From positions 74,634 through 138,633 of the forward strand of contig DMSQ01000030.1 in the NCBI GenBank assembly GCA_003457135.1: a DNA stretch of 64,000 nucleotides, written 5' to 3'. Shown here one piece after another: positions 46,921 to 55,754 of the stretch. The stretch is from Prolixibacteraceae bacterium. GTDB lineage: Bacteria; Bacteroidota; Bacteroidia; Bacteroidales; Prolixibacteraceae. The notes below the pieces were generated by a model. It worked only from the letters and a program-made list of their open reading frames with translations, was not told the DNA's origin and searched no databases. The translations under genes were made by a program, and so were the position numbers. Position 1 is the first letter of the stretch, and the number at the start of each line of letters is the position of its first letter.

Positions 46921-47913
46921 ATGAAACATCTATTCATTGCTTTATTTGTATTGTTCTTTTCTTATGGGAAAAGTGAATCAGAAGTACCGGAACATTTCAA
47001 AAGAGTTGATCAAACGCTCTGGGTGGTTAAAGATCTTGACAATGTAATCGCGCACTGGGCTAAGCTTGGATTTAATCAGGTCATCAGGTTTGATACTGTC
47101 GTTGCAGAATTTAAAAAAACTGGGAAAACCGTGAAAATAAGATTGGCGAAAGCCAATTTGGGTGGTGCAAATATTACCTGGATACAGCCTTTGGGGGAGA
47201 AATCTGTTTTTTCTGAATTCAATCATTCTTACGGTGATGGTGCCATGAGTCTTGTACACCGGCTGAAAAGCAATGAAGCCCTTCAGGCTGAATTGAACCG
47301 TTTAAACAGGATTGGATTAGAAATTAAGGAAGAAATAAACATTGTAACAAAAGAAGGAAGCCTCAATTATGTACTGGTGGATACCAGGAATGAAGGGAAG
47401 TATTATCTCGGCTATACTTATGGAGATGAAGACTTAAAGATAATGCAGAAGCTTTCCTCTGAGAACCTGCATAACATGAAAATAAACCAGTACGCATTTG
47501 CTATACGCAAACCCGAAAAGGTATCTGAATTCTGGCACAAAATTGGCCAGCCGGAATTTCAAATCAGCAATCCCGTGTTGGGAAATACCCATTATTATGG
47601 AAAAATAGTTGATCACAAACTTATTCAGGGATGGCAGCGGCACGGAACAATAGCCTATGAATGGTGCATTCCGGTAAAACCGCCCATCGTTTACGAAGAT
47701 CATATCAATAAGCATGGAGAAGGAATTCACCACCTGGCTTTCAGTGTTGACAATATGGATAAAGTACTCGAAGATTACAGGTCAAAAGGCTATGTGGTAT
47801 CAATGGGCGGAACTTGGAGCGAGACAGGAAAACCTGGTTCTGGCAGGTATGAGTACATTGATCTTGAAAAAGCCGGGGGCGTGACGATGGAGCTTTTATG
47901 GAATCATCATTAA
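46921..47913 (+). CDS. Secreted two-module VOC (glyoxalase/dioxygenase-fold) protein
   Basis: A 330-residue protein with a cleavable signal peptide (about 1-20) and two vicinal-oxygen-chelate modules, about 24-175 and 186-327. The first opens with HFKRVDQTLWVVKDLDNVI. The second has GEGIHHLAFSVDNMDKVL and GGVTMELLWN, giving candidate metal ligands around H270/H271 and E324. VOC proteins are metal enzymes (glyoxalases, extradiol dioxygenases, 4-hydroxyphenylpyruvate dioxygenase) that mostly work in the cytoplasm, so a secreted version in a glycan locus is unusual. Two further degenerate copies lie in the same locus (35373 and 39623). The function is unknown. Confidence 0.85.
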   Translation: MKHLFIALFVLFFSYGKSESEVPEHFKRVDQTLWVVKDLDNVIAHWAKLGFNQVIRFDTVVAEFKKTGKTVKIRLAKANLGGANITWIQPLGEKSVFSEFNHSYGDGAMSLVHRLKSNEALQAELNRLNRIGLEIKEEINIVTKEGSLNYVLVDTRNEGKYYLGYTYGDEDLKIMQKLSSENLHNMKINQYAFAIRKPEKVSEFWHKIGQPEFQISNPVLGNTHYYGKIVDHKLIQGWQRHGTIAYEWCIPVKPPIVYEDHINKHGEGIHHLAFSVDNMDKVLEDYRSKGYVVSMGGTWSETGKPGSGRYEYIDLEKAGGVTMELLWNHH

Positions 47914-48071
47914 GCTTTAATGGTTTTTGTATCTGGATAGGGAAAATAAATTTAATACACAATGGTACGACCTGAATTACAGAAGATGCTTACATTTTCA
48001 GGGGAGTTAAAAAATTGTGGTGCGTGAAAAAATAAAAGCATGTGCCCAAGTCAGAGTCTCACTTCAAGTGA

Positions 48072-48755
48072 GGGCCTCTGATATACCTTCATCCTTCCGG
48101 CAAAAATGCCGAAGCATCAGAAGGAGGTGAAATGGAATGGTTCGTCAGGAATGGTTTTACTGTTCTGGCTCCTGATATGATTGGAGTTGGAGAAATGGGG
48201 CCGGGTATTAATAAAGGGGATGCGTACATTGAGGGCAGCTCCCATAATATCTGGTATGCCACAATACTTATTGGCAGAAGTATTGTGGGTATAAGGGCAG
48301 GTGATGTTTTCAGACTCGCCGGAGAACTAAAGAACAATACCGGAATAAAGGATATTTATGGTTTTGCCAGAAATGAAATGGCGCCGGTACTGTTGCATGC
48401 CACGGCATTTGATCCTTCTATTACTCATGTAGCTCTCATCGAATCCTATTCCTCCTGCAGCACCATTGTTTTGAACCGCTTTTATAAGCCTTCATTTATT
48501 CTCAATACCGTTCCCGGAGCCCTAAAAGCTTACGATCTTCCTGACCTTGCTGCCAGCCTTGCCCCAAGAAAGCTATTAATGTCCGGGGTCACTGACGGGA
48601 ATGGCAAGAATATGGATATTGAAAGTATCCATACCGATCTCGCCATAATCAAAACGGCTTATCAATACAGGAATTTCAGATTTTTCAATCATTCTGTTAT
48701 CCTAACTTCAGAGTATTCCGTATTTCTTTTTTTCTATAGCATTAATTCCATGTAA
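48072..48755 (+). pseudogene. Remnant of an acetyl-esterase-like alpha/beta hydrolase, truncated at both ends
   Basis: The frame is open from just after a TGA at 48069-48071 and reads PLIYLHPSGKNAEASEGG, then MEWFVRNGFTVLAPDMIGVGEMGPG, the second and third strands of an acetylxylan-esterase-like (multidomain esterase) hydrolase fold. It continues to DLAASLAPRKLLMSGVTDGNGK. After about 48675 the conserved C-terminal segment gives way to unrelated YSVFLFFYSINSM. The N-terminal domain is absent, and the usual nucleophile region reads GFARNEMAPV without a GxSxG serine. An ATG at 48132 could be used, but the product would be non-functional. It marks the right edge of the glycan locus. The gap 47914-48071 before it holds no recognisable gene. 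Confidence 0.75.
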
Positions 48756-48769
48756 AACCATTGATTTTA

Positions 48770-48777
48770 TATCTTTG
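48770..48777 (+). promoter_or_regulatory. Putative -7 box of the tyrS promoter
   Basis: TATCTTTG fits TAnnTTTG and lies 103 bases before the tyrS ATG, immediately after the esterase remnant. No -33 box is obvious. Confidence 0.4.
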
Positions 48778-48880
48778 GGCGGATTTTTGCCTGGGCGGCA
48801 GATTGGTATATGTTAAGAATTGCTTCGGATATTAGGTTCGAATACACTGAATGATTAATGAACACGGAAATTAAAGCACG

Positions 48881-50173
48881 ATGAATTTTGTTGACGAATT
48901 AAACTGGAGGGGCATGATCCATGACATAATGCCCGGAACCAAAGAACAACTGGACAAAGAACTAACCTCAGCTTATGTCGGGATTGACCCGACCGCCGAT
49001 TCGCTGCATATCGGGCATCTGGTAAGCGTGATGATGTTGAAACATTTTCAGATTTCGGGACACAAGCCAATTATCCTGGTAGGCGGTGCGACCGGAATGA
49101 TCGGAGACCCTTCGGGTAAATCGCAGGAACGGAATTTACTGGATGAGCCAACCCTTCGGCACAATCAGGAATGCATTAAAAAGCAATTGTCCCGGTTTCT
49201 TGATTTTGAATCGGATGCACCCAATGCGGCCGAAATGGTTAATAATTACGACTGGATGAAAGATTTCAGCTTCCTTAATTTTATCCGCGACATCGGCAAA
49301 CATATCACCATCAATTACATGATGTCGAAAGATTCGGTTAAAAAAAGGCTGGATTCTGATAGTGGGGCAGGAATGTCGTTTACCGAGTTTACATACCAAC
49401 TGGTACAGGGAACCGATTTTCTTCATTTGTACCAGACAAAAAACACGAAACTTCAGATGGGTGGTTCCGACCAGTGGGGAAACATCACTACCGGAACTGA
49501 ATTAATTCGCCGGAAAACCGGTGGCGAAGCTTTTGCCCTTACTTGTCCGTTGATCAAGAAGGCTGACGGGAACAAATTTGGAAAAACCGAATCGGGCAAT
49601 GTTTGGCTTGATCCGAAACTGACATCGCCATACAAGTTTTATCAGTTCTGGTTGAATACTTCGGATGAAGATGCCGTAAAATACATCAAAATATTCACCC
49701 TTCTTTCAGAAGAAGAAGTATCAGATCTTACTGATCAACATGCCGAAGCGCCGCATTTAAGATTGTTACAAAAACGACTGGCCGAAGAAGTTACGGTAAT
49801 GGTTCACTCGCGCGACGACTATGAACTGGCTGTCGAAGCTTCACAAATCCTATTCGGACAGGGAACTGCCGAATTGCTAAATAAGCTCGATGAAGCCACT
49901 TTCCTTTCAGTTTTCGAAGGTGTTCCGCAGTTTAAAATTTCAGCAAGAGAACTTAAAACCGGCATTAAAGTAGTAGATCTACTGGCCGAAAAAGCAATGG
50001 TGTTTCCCTCGAAAGGCGATTTGCGCCGGACCATTCAGGGAAATGGCTTAAGTATCAACAAAGACAAAGTTTCAGATGCCGAACTGATAATAAATCAAAC
50101 TTTTCTGATTGGAGGGAAATATATTTTGGTACAGAAAGGGAAGAAGAATTACTTCCTGCTTATAGCCGGATAA
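48881..50173 (+). CDS. tyrS: Tyrosyl-tRNA synthetase
   Basis: A 430-residue class I synthetase, normal bacterial length. The ATP-binding HIGH motif is in YVGIDPTADSLHIGHLVSV. The tyrosine pocket includes YQLVQGTDFLHLY and GGSDQWGNITTG. The KMSKS equivalent is KFGKTESGN. The C-terminal S4-like RNA-binding domain is at about 365-430 (KVVDLLAEKAMVFPSKGDLRRTI). It charges tRNA-Tyr in the cytoplasm. A housekeeping gene that marks the return to core genome after the glycan locus. Confidence 0.97.
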   Translation: MNFVDELNWRGMIHDIMPGTKEQLDKELTSAYVGIDPTADSLHIGHLVSVMMLKHFQISGHKPIILVGGATGMIGDPSGKSQERNLLDEPTLRHNQECIKKQLSRFLDFESDAPNAAEMVNNYDWMKDFSFLNFIRDIGKHITINYMMSKDSVKKRLDSDSGAGMSFTEFTYQLVQGTDFLHLYQTKNTKLQMGGSDQWGNITTGTELIRRKTGGEAFALTCPLIKKADGNKFGKTESGNVWLDPKLTSPYKFYQFWLNTSDEDAVKYIKIFTLLSEEEVSDLTDQHAEAPHLRLLQKRLAEEVTVMVHSRDDYELAVEASQILFGQGTAELLNKLDEATFLSVFEGVPQFKISARELKTGIKVVDLLAEKAMVFPSKGDLRRTIQGNGLSINKDKVSDAELIINQTFLIGGKYILVQKGKKNYFLLIAG

Positions 50174-50239
50174 ATTTCAGGCAAAAACTATACTAAATGC
50201 ACAAATGTTTCGTTAAAACAACGACCAAAAGAACCTTCT

Positions 50240-51193
50240 ATGACAAACTTTTTTGACAACCAAAATTTGCTTGAAACACTCTGGAAATGGAAAAAACATT
50301 TGATTGCAGTGGGTATTCTGGCTGTCTTTTTTTCAGCCATTTTTTCATCTTCCACTTTCATTAAGCCAAAGTTCAAATCGGTAGCAAGGATTTACCCCAG
50401 TAATAACATTTATACTTTCAGCGATGAATCGGAGAGCGAACAAATGCTTGAGATCATTAATTCTCAAGATATTAAACTTAGGGTAATTGATGCTTTCAAC
50501 CTCGGTGAAGTTTATAAAATCAGCAAACAGGATCCGCAATACCTGACCTATATGCTGGCTGAGTTCAATGATAATGTTTCCTTCAAAAAAACCGAATACG
50601 AAACCATTGAGATTCAGGTTTTGGATACCGACCCGAAAAGGGCTTGTACCATGTGTGATTCCATTATCTCGTTTTTAGATGAAAAAGTCAGATCGATGCA
50701 CCGCATAAAATATGAAGAAGTCGCCCATATTGCCAAAAAAGATTTAGCCCTTATTACTCATGATATTGACTCGATTGGGGAGAAACTGAATGTGCTTCGT
50801 AAAGAATATAAAATACTTAATTACCAATCTCAGTCCGAGGAAATTACAAAAGGAATGGTTCGTATGCTGACTGAACAGAAAAAGAATACATCCGGAGGAA
50901 AGGAACTTGAACAATGGATGAAAAATCTATCAGAGAAAGGTGGAGAATATGAATTTCTGGACAATCAGCATAAATTCATGGTAACCCAGATGGATTCCAT
51001 TAAAAAGGTTTACAATCAATCGGTGAGCAGTGCAAACAAGAAAATTATTTACGGTCAACGTGTTCAGAATCCGGTTCCTGCCGATAAAAAATCATATCCT
51101 GTGCGTTGGCTCATCGTATTGGTTTCAACCTTTGCAGCGCTTTTTTGTGCTATCCTGGTTATTTTACTTCTCGAAAACAATAAAAACATTTAA
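50240..51193 (+). CDS. Wzz/GumC-like chain-length determinant membrane protein
   Basis: A 317-residue inner-membrane protein with a transmembrane helix near residues 21-42 (LIAVGILAVFFSAIF) and a second at about 289-312 (WLIVLVSTFAALFCAILVILLLE). A large periplasmic part with coiled-coil helices (about 165-260) lies between them. This is the topology of polysaccharide co-polymerases that set the length of surface glycans. No tyrosine-kinase domain is attached. The next gene starts 3 bases later and is an O-antigen ligase/polymerase-like protein, which supports a role in surface-polysaccharide assembly. Confidence 0.78.
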   Translation: MTNFFDNQNLLETLWKWKKHLIAVGILAVFFSAIFSSSTFIKPKFKSVARIYPSNNIYTFSDESESEQMLEIINSQDIKLRVIDAFNLGEVYKISKQDPQYLTYMLAEFNDNVSFKKTEYETIEIQVLDTDPKRACTMCDSIISFLDEKVRSMHRIKYEEVAHIAKKDLALITHDIDSIGEKLNVLRKEYKILNYQSQSEEITKGMVRMLTEQKKNTSGGKELEQWMKNLSEKGGEYEFLDNQHKFMVTQMDSIKKVYNQSVSSANKKIIYGQRVQNPVPADKKSYPVRWLIVLVSTFAALFCAILVILLLENNKNI

Positions 51194-51196
51194 ACT

Positions 51197-52669
51197 GTGT
51201 ACCAGGCCAGGACTAAAGTTGCCCTTTTTTACCTGATTTCGGCATTGTTTGTTTTGCTGAATGCATTTTTTCTGGTGAAAAAGCATTCGATGATCATTAA
51301 TGCTTTGCCCCTGGTTTTTGGAATTATTCTATTGGCCATATATGCCTTCGATAAATTGCTATATCTGATTGTATTATTTACCCCGCTTTCGCTTCCTCTC
51401 TCAGAAATAGCGCCCGGCTTCTCGTTCGATATGTATTTACCCACCGAACCTTTGCTTTTTGGGATATTGCTCCTATTTATCCTGAAGTGTCTGGCAGACC
51501 GGAAATTTGATCGGGATATTTTGGTACATCCCGTTTCAATGGTTATCTATTTGAGTTTGTTTTGGATGTTCGTGACCAGCCTGACGAGTACAATGCCATT
51601 GGTATCGTTTAAATTCTTTTTATCGCGCATTTGGTTCGTTGTTGGTTTTTACCTGCTTACAGCAAAACTTTTCGATTCGGGCAAGAATATAGAAAAGTAC
51701 ATCTGGCTTTATACCCTGCCCCTGCTCATTGTTATTTTTTATGCTACCTTCCGGCATCTGGAATATGGTTTATGGAACAAACAGGCCGCTAATTTCGTGG
51801 TCAATCCTTTATATAACGACCATACCGCATACGGAGCTGCAGTGGCCATGTATTTACCTTTTTTATTTGGTTTTTCATTTACAAAAATATATTCGCCCGG
51901 GGTAAAAATCTTTGTCCGAATCGTTTTGGGCATATTGTTGATGGGGCTGATCCTTTCTTATGCCCGTGCTGCCTGGCTAAGTGTGATCGCTGCTTTTGGT
52001 GTATGGGTTTTAATTCGCTTGAAAATCAGGTTCAAACCTCTTTTCATTACTTTTCTGGTTATTCTTTCGGTGGTTCTGGTTTTCGAAAACCAGATTCTGA
52101 TTTACCTTGAACGAAACGATACCGAATCTTCAGCCAATCTGACTGAACATGTTTCATCCATATCGAATATTTCTTCAGACGCATCAAATCTGGAGCGGAT
52201 CAACAGGTGGAGTTGTGCCATCCGGATGTTTGAGGATAAACCGGTTTTTGGCTGGGGCCCGGGAACCTACATGTTCAATTATGCCCCGTACCAACTGACT
52301 GCCAACCGGACCATTATCAGTACCAATTCGGCTGACGGAGGAAATGCGCACAGTGAATACCTGGGACCAATGGCCGAATCAGGATTGATAGGAATGGTTA
52401 TCTTTCTGATTCTCATTTCGACAGTTGTTTACACGGCTGTTCATGCTTATGCACGAGCCAATGATAAGCGTTTAAAAACATTGGTCATGGGCGCTTTGCT
52501 CGGACTGTTAACCTACTATATACACGGAATACTCAATAACTTTCTGGATACCGATAAACTTTCGGTTCCATTTTGGGGATTCACGGCCATCATTGTCGCA
52601 GTTGATATTTATACCCGGAAGGTTTCCCGAAATGAAAATCTGATGGTTGGCCTGGGGCAAAAAAAATAG
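51197..52669 (+). CDS. O-antigen ligase/polymerase-family membrane protein, GTG start
   Basis: A 490-residue polytopic protein with about ten to twelve hydrophobic helices. The Wzy_C/WaaL-type loop lies at about 330-390 (RINRWSCAIRMFEDKPVFGWGPGTYMFNY, then NAHSEYLGPMAESGLIG), including the conserved arginine and histidine of the family. It would link or polymerise lipid-linked glycans on the periplasmic face. The GTG at 51197 begins MYQARTKVALFYLISALF, directly after the chain-length gene, and no earlier ATG is available. A hairpin overlapping the stop ends the unit. Confidence 0.88.
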   Translation: MYQARTKVALFYLISALFVLLNAFFLVKKHSMIINALPLVFGIILLAIYAFDKLLYLIVLFTPLSLPLSEIAPGFSFDMYLPTEPLLFGILLLFILKCLADRKFDRDILVHPVSMVIYLSLFWMFVTSLTSTMPLVSFKFFLSRIWFVVGFYLLTAKLFDSGKNIEKYIWLYTLPLLIVIFYATFRHLEYGLWNKQAANFVVNPLYNDHTAYGAAVAMYLPFLFGFSFTKIYSPGVKIFVRIVLGILLMGLILSYARAAWLSVIAAFGVWVLIRLKIRFKPLFITFLVILSVVLVFENQILIYLERNDTESSANLTEHVSSISNISSDASNLERINRWSCAIRMFEDKPVFGWGPGTYMFNYAPYQLTANRTIISTNSADGGNAHSEYLGPMAESGLIGMVIFLILISTVVYTAVHAYARANDKRLKTLVMGALLGLLTYYIHGILNNFLDTDKLSVPFWGFTAIIVAVDIYTRKVSRNENLMVGLGQKK

Positions 52670-52698
52670 CCCGCAGTACAGGCTATTTCGATTCTTTA
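52664..52698. terminator. Hairpin between the O-antigen ligase-like gene and efp
   Basis: AAATAGCC (52664-52671) pairs with GGCTATTT (52681-52688). An A8 run precedes it, so it works well in the minus direction for efp. The plus-side tail CGATTCTTTATT is a weaker T tract. Confidence 0.75.
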
Positions 52699-52709
52699 TT
52701 CTTCAGATA

Positions 52710-53282
52710 TTATTTTTTGACACGCTCATAATAGGAACGATCGCGGGTGTCTATTTTTATGATATCGTCCTCGTTGATAAACATCGGAACCATCATTTCA
52801 GCTCCGGTCTCGAGGGTGGATGGTTTAAGTGCATTTGAACTGGCTGTATTTCCTTTTTCACCTGCCATGGTTGAAATTACCTTTAACTCTACAAATGGCG
52901 GCAGTTCAACCGTAAGGGGCGTTTCGGTATCGGCATGTACATTGATTTCAACTACCTGGCCTTCTTTCATCAGATCCGAATTTTCAATTAAATTGGCATC
53001 AATCGAAATTTGTTCAAACGATTCTGAATTCATAAAGTTAAAACCGGCTTCATCCTTATACAAAAATTGGTAAGGACGACGTTCAACTCTTACTACATCA
53101 ATTCTAACTCCTGAATTAAAGGTGTTTTCAATGGTCCTGCCTGTTTTAAGGTTTTTCAGTTTTGTCCGTACAAATGCCGGCCCTTTCCCTGGTTTAACAT
53201 GCTGGAACGACACAATCTGAAATAACTGTTCGTTGAATTCGATGGTCAAACCGTTTTTAATATCTGCTGTAGTAATTGCCAT
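52710..53282 (-). CDS. efp: Translation elongation factor P
   Basis: A 190-residue EF-P with the three-barrel layout. Domain I has QHVKPGKGPAFVRTKLKNL with the conserved loop lysine that is modified in many species. Domain II starts near RRPYQFLYKDEAGFNFMN, and domain III ends GDRSYYERV-like as TRDRSYYERVKK. It relieves ribosome stalling at polyproline stretches. The start is taken at ATG 53282 (MAITTADIKNG). The frame includes an ATG two codons upstream, which is less typical. Confidence 0.96.
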   Translation of the reverse strand: MAITTADIKNGLTIEFNEQLFQIVSFQHVKPGKGPAFVRTKLKNLKTGRTIENTFNSGVRIDVVRVERRPYQFLYKDEAGFNFMNSESFEQISIDANLIENSDLMKEGQVVEINVHADTETPLTVELPPFVELKVISTMAGEKGNTASSNALKPSTLETGAEMMVPMFINEDDIIKIDTRDRSYYERVKK

Positions 53283-53314
53283 ATACAAAGTTTATAATAT
53301 TTTCAAATCGGTTG

Positions 53315-53322
53315 CAAAAATA
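53315..53322 (-). promoter_or_regulatory. Putative -7 box of the efp promoter
   Basis: CAAAAATA on the plus strand reads TATTTTTG on the minus strand, a TAnnTTTG match 33 bases upstream of the efp start. Confidence 0.5.
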
Positions 53323-53384
53323 AGGAAATATTGCTGAATCAAAATATTTACAGGTTATTTTTCAAATGTTTCACTATCAACTTA

Positions 53385-54125
53385 TTATTGATCGGTCATT
53401 TGGTTGATGCCATTAATTTTATAGGAGTTCAATTCACATTTCAGTGAACCAAGCAGCAATCCAAATTCGGCGTAAATCGGTAACCTGTTGGTATCTTTGG
53501 TAATATAAATCTTCAGGTCATCCGATGTTTTAAACAGCTTTCCCCTTGGTACTTTAGGCGAAACCACGTAGCATTCTTTAAGTCCGATCTTAGTTTCAAT
53601 GGTCTCAATTCCAATGTATTTCAGTTCCATAATAAACAATTCATCACCATGGTAAACAGGAATCTGAACCACCACTCCGTTCAGTAATGACTCAAAATAG
53701 TGATTTTGACGAATGTAGAAGAATACACTGATCAGGTCGTTTACCTGATCAGGAACTTTGTGGTGTCCTGATTTTAGGCTAAACAATGAATCATTGATAT
53801 GATCGTAAATAATTTCGTCATAGAACCTGTAATTTTGTTCCTTAACGGCACGTATAGACTTAATAGGCAGGAATGTTTCCGGATCAACCCAACTTTCGTA
53901 AACATCGTTTACCTCATAAATCTTATCCACAATTCCGGTAGTCCGGCCCCGCATGTGGTAGTGAATGGTTTGTATCCGGTTTATTTTTTCATTTTGGGCT
54001 ACCAGGGTAGCTTTTCCACCTTTGATAAATCCAAAGCGGAGCGTGTATTCCATTTCCTCAAGCGGTTGCGCCTGAATACTTAAGAGGAAAGCAAAAAACA
54101 ACCAAATAATCCATTTAAATCTCAT
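53385..54125 (-). CDS. DUF3108-family periplasmic protein
   Basis: A 246-residue secreted protein with a signal peptide of about 19 residues (WIIWLFFAFLLSIQAQ). The DUF3108 beta-rich core is seen in EYTLRFGFIKGGKATL, YEVNDVYESWVDPETFLPIKSI, DLISVFFYIRQ and KGKLFKTSDDLKIYI-like GKLFKTSDDLKIYITKD. The family is widespread in Bacteroidota with no established role. The start overlaps the tsaB stop (ATGA), so the two genes are co-transcribed. Confidence 0.85.
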   Translation of the reverse strand: MRFKWIIWLFFAFLLSIQAQPLEEMEYTLRFGFIKGGKATLVAQNEKINRIQTIHYHMRGRTTGIVDKIYEVNDVYESWVDPETFLPIKSIRAVKEQNYRFYDEIIYDHINDSLFSLKSGHHKVPDQVNDLISVFFYIRQNHYFESLLNGVVVQIPVYHGDELFIMELKYIGIETIETKIGLKECYVVSPKVPRGKLFKTSDDLKIYITKDTNRLPIYAEFGLLLGSLKCELNSYKINGINQMTDQ

Positions 54126-54832
54126 CCAGGCATATTTTTTCTTGATACTGTTGCTATAAAATCTTTCAGGTAAAAAGGTTCAAAATAAGCAACGTCTTCG
54201 AACTGCTTTTTGGTATAGGCCTGCCACACCAACTCGGACATATGTTGTGCAGAGGCTGAGATATGATTAATAAACACTGCATTAGGCGATTCCAATACCT
54301 TTCTGCATTTTGCCGAACCGTTTCCGAAAAAAGCAACCTGCGAATTGCTCAACTCATCAGCAAGAAATGATTCGTCGATAACCTGGGCGGTTATTGGCCT
54401 GATTATCTGCCCTTCTTTATCTAAAAGCATAGAGAATACCTCCATTCGCCGGGCATCAATCATAGGACAAAAAAGCGTTGGTTTCGTTTCCGGAATACCC
54501 AATTGAAGCCGGTTCAAAGAAACATGTTTGGCCATTGCTTCGAGTGTTCCTATCGCAATGAGTGGAATGTTCCCTGCATAACAAATTCCTTTTGCTGTTG
54601 AAACTCCGATTCTTAAACCAGTGTATGAACCGGGGCCTTTGCTGACTGCAACAGCGCTAAGTTCTCCTGGTTTAATGTCATTTTTTTTTAGTAGCTGTTC
54701 AGCGAAAACGGTTGTTAGCCGGGCATGGCTTTGCCCTTCATCCGATTCAATCAGATCAATTACTTGCCCGTTTACCATCAGGGCTACACTACAAATTTCG
54801 GTAGAAGTTTCAAAAATCAGAATTATACCCAT
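54122..54832 (-). CDS. tsaB: tRNA threonylcarbamoyladenosine biosynthesis protein TsaB
   Basis: A 236-residue ASKHA-fold protein, normal length. The N-terminal ILIFETSTEICSVALMVNG is the TsaB opening, followed by DEGQSHARLTTV, VSKGPGSYTGLRIGVSTAKG and PMIDARRMEVFSML. It works with TsaD/TsaE to make t6A37 in tRNAs. The frame extends to an ATG at 54853, but that start would overlap the promoter box at 54851-54858, so ATG 54832 is preferred. Confidence 0.94.
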   Translation of the reverse strand: MGIILIFETSTEICSVALMVNGQVIDLIESDEGQSHARLTTVFAEQLLKKNDIKPGELSAVAVSKGPGSYTGLRIGVSTAKGICYAGNIPLIAIGTLEAMAKHVSLNRLQLGIPETKPTLFCPMIDARRMEVFSMLLDKEGQIIRPITAQVIDESFLADELSNSQVAFFGNGSAKCRKVLESPNAVFINHISASAQHMSELVWQAYTKKQFEDVAYFEPFYLKDFIATVSRKNMPG

Positions 54833-54850
54833 TACTGTTAAATTTGATGA

Positions 54851-54858
54851 CAAAATTA
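54851..54858 (-). promoter_or_regulatory. Putative -7 box of the tsaB operon promoter
   Basis: CAAAATTA on the plus strand reads TAATTTTG on the minus strand, matching TAnnTTTG. It lies 19 bases from the chosen tsaB start and argues against the upstream ATG at 54853. Confidence 0.5.
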
Positions 54859-54996
54859 TTCATATAAACAAATCCATATCCGTTTTGTGAAAAAGAAATA
54901 TCATCAATAATACCCTTCAGGATGTTTTTTAACTTTCTTTATGTTTTAGTTCGATCATTTGTATTAATTTTAAAAAAAATACAAGAACAAGTTTAG

Positions 54997-55749
54997 ATGT
55001 ATCATGCAGTAATTATTGATGACGATCAACTGGCAAGAAGAGGACTGAAACGTATCCTGGAATTGAATTTCAAAGAAATTGAAATTCTGGGCGAAGCAAA
55101 TTCTGTTGCTTCAGGTTTATCTTTAATTAATCAATTTGAACCTGATTTGGTGTTTTTGGATATCGAATTGCCTGATGGAACAGGATTCAGCCTTTTGGAA
55201 AAGTTGACGAAGGTCAACTTCAAGGTAATATTTACAACATCTTACAGCGACTATGCCATTACTGCATTTAAATATTCGGCATTCGATTACATTACAAAAC
55301 CAGTCCTTATTGAGAATGTCAGGTCAACAATGAACCGCATTAGCGAAATTCCTGTTCTTCATGGAAAACAAAGGGTCGAAGCTTTAAAACAGAACTTGAC
55401 CCGCAATAGCGAGGATGACCCAACGATAGCTTTACCCGATATTAATGGTTTTACAATAGTAAGGGTCAAGGACATTGTAAGATGTGAAGGTGAACGTAAT
55501 TATTCACGCATTTTTTTTATCAACGGAACCTCTGTGCTGGTTAGCCGAACTTTACTTGATTTTGATAATCTGCTTATTCCACACGGCTTTTTCAGGATAC
55601 ACCGATCGCATTTGATCAGTTTGAAGAATGTGGGCCGATACTTGAAAACGGATGGGGGAATGGTTGAAATGGCCGATAAAACTCAAATACCTGTTTCACC
55701 CAAATTTAAAGATGAGTTTCTGAACCGACTTTTGTATAACCGGTTATAA
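54997..55749 (+). CDS. LytTR-family response regulator
   Basis: A 250-residue response regulator. The receiver domain shows the acidic IIDDDQLARRG and the phosphoacceptor D55 in LVFLDIELPDGTG, with KP at FDYITKPV. The LytTR DNA-binding domain follows at about 145-248 (IVRVKDIVRCEGERNYSRIFF, GFFRIHRSHLISLKNVGRYLK). No histidine kinase gene is adjacent. The polyprenyl-synthase gene begins 5 bases after the stop, so the two are probably co-transcribed, although their functions are not obviously linked. Confidence 0.95.
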   Translation: MYHAVIIDDDQLARRGLKRILELNFKEIEILGEANSVASGLSLINQFEPDLVFLDIELPDGTGFSLLEKLTKVNFKVIFTTSYSDYAITAFKYSAFDYITKPVLIENVRSTMNRISEIPVLHGKQRVEALKQNLTRNSEDDPTIALPDINGFTIVRVKDIVRCEGERNYSRIFFINGTSVLVSRTLLDFDNLLIPHGFFRIHRSHLISLKNVGRYLKTDGGMVEMADKTQIPVSPKFKDEFLNRLLYNRL

Positions 55750-55754
55750 TTAAT

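Noticed and set aside
47962..48027. Short ORF of 21 codons (MVRPELQKMLTFSGELKNCGA) after the VOC gene
   Set aside because: No recognisable homology, no clear ribosome site, and it lies in scarred DNA. It may be another remnant but cannot be supported.
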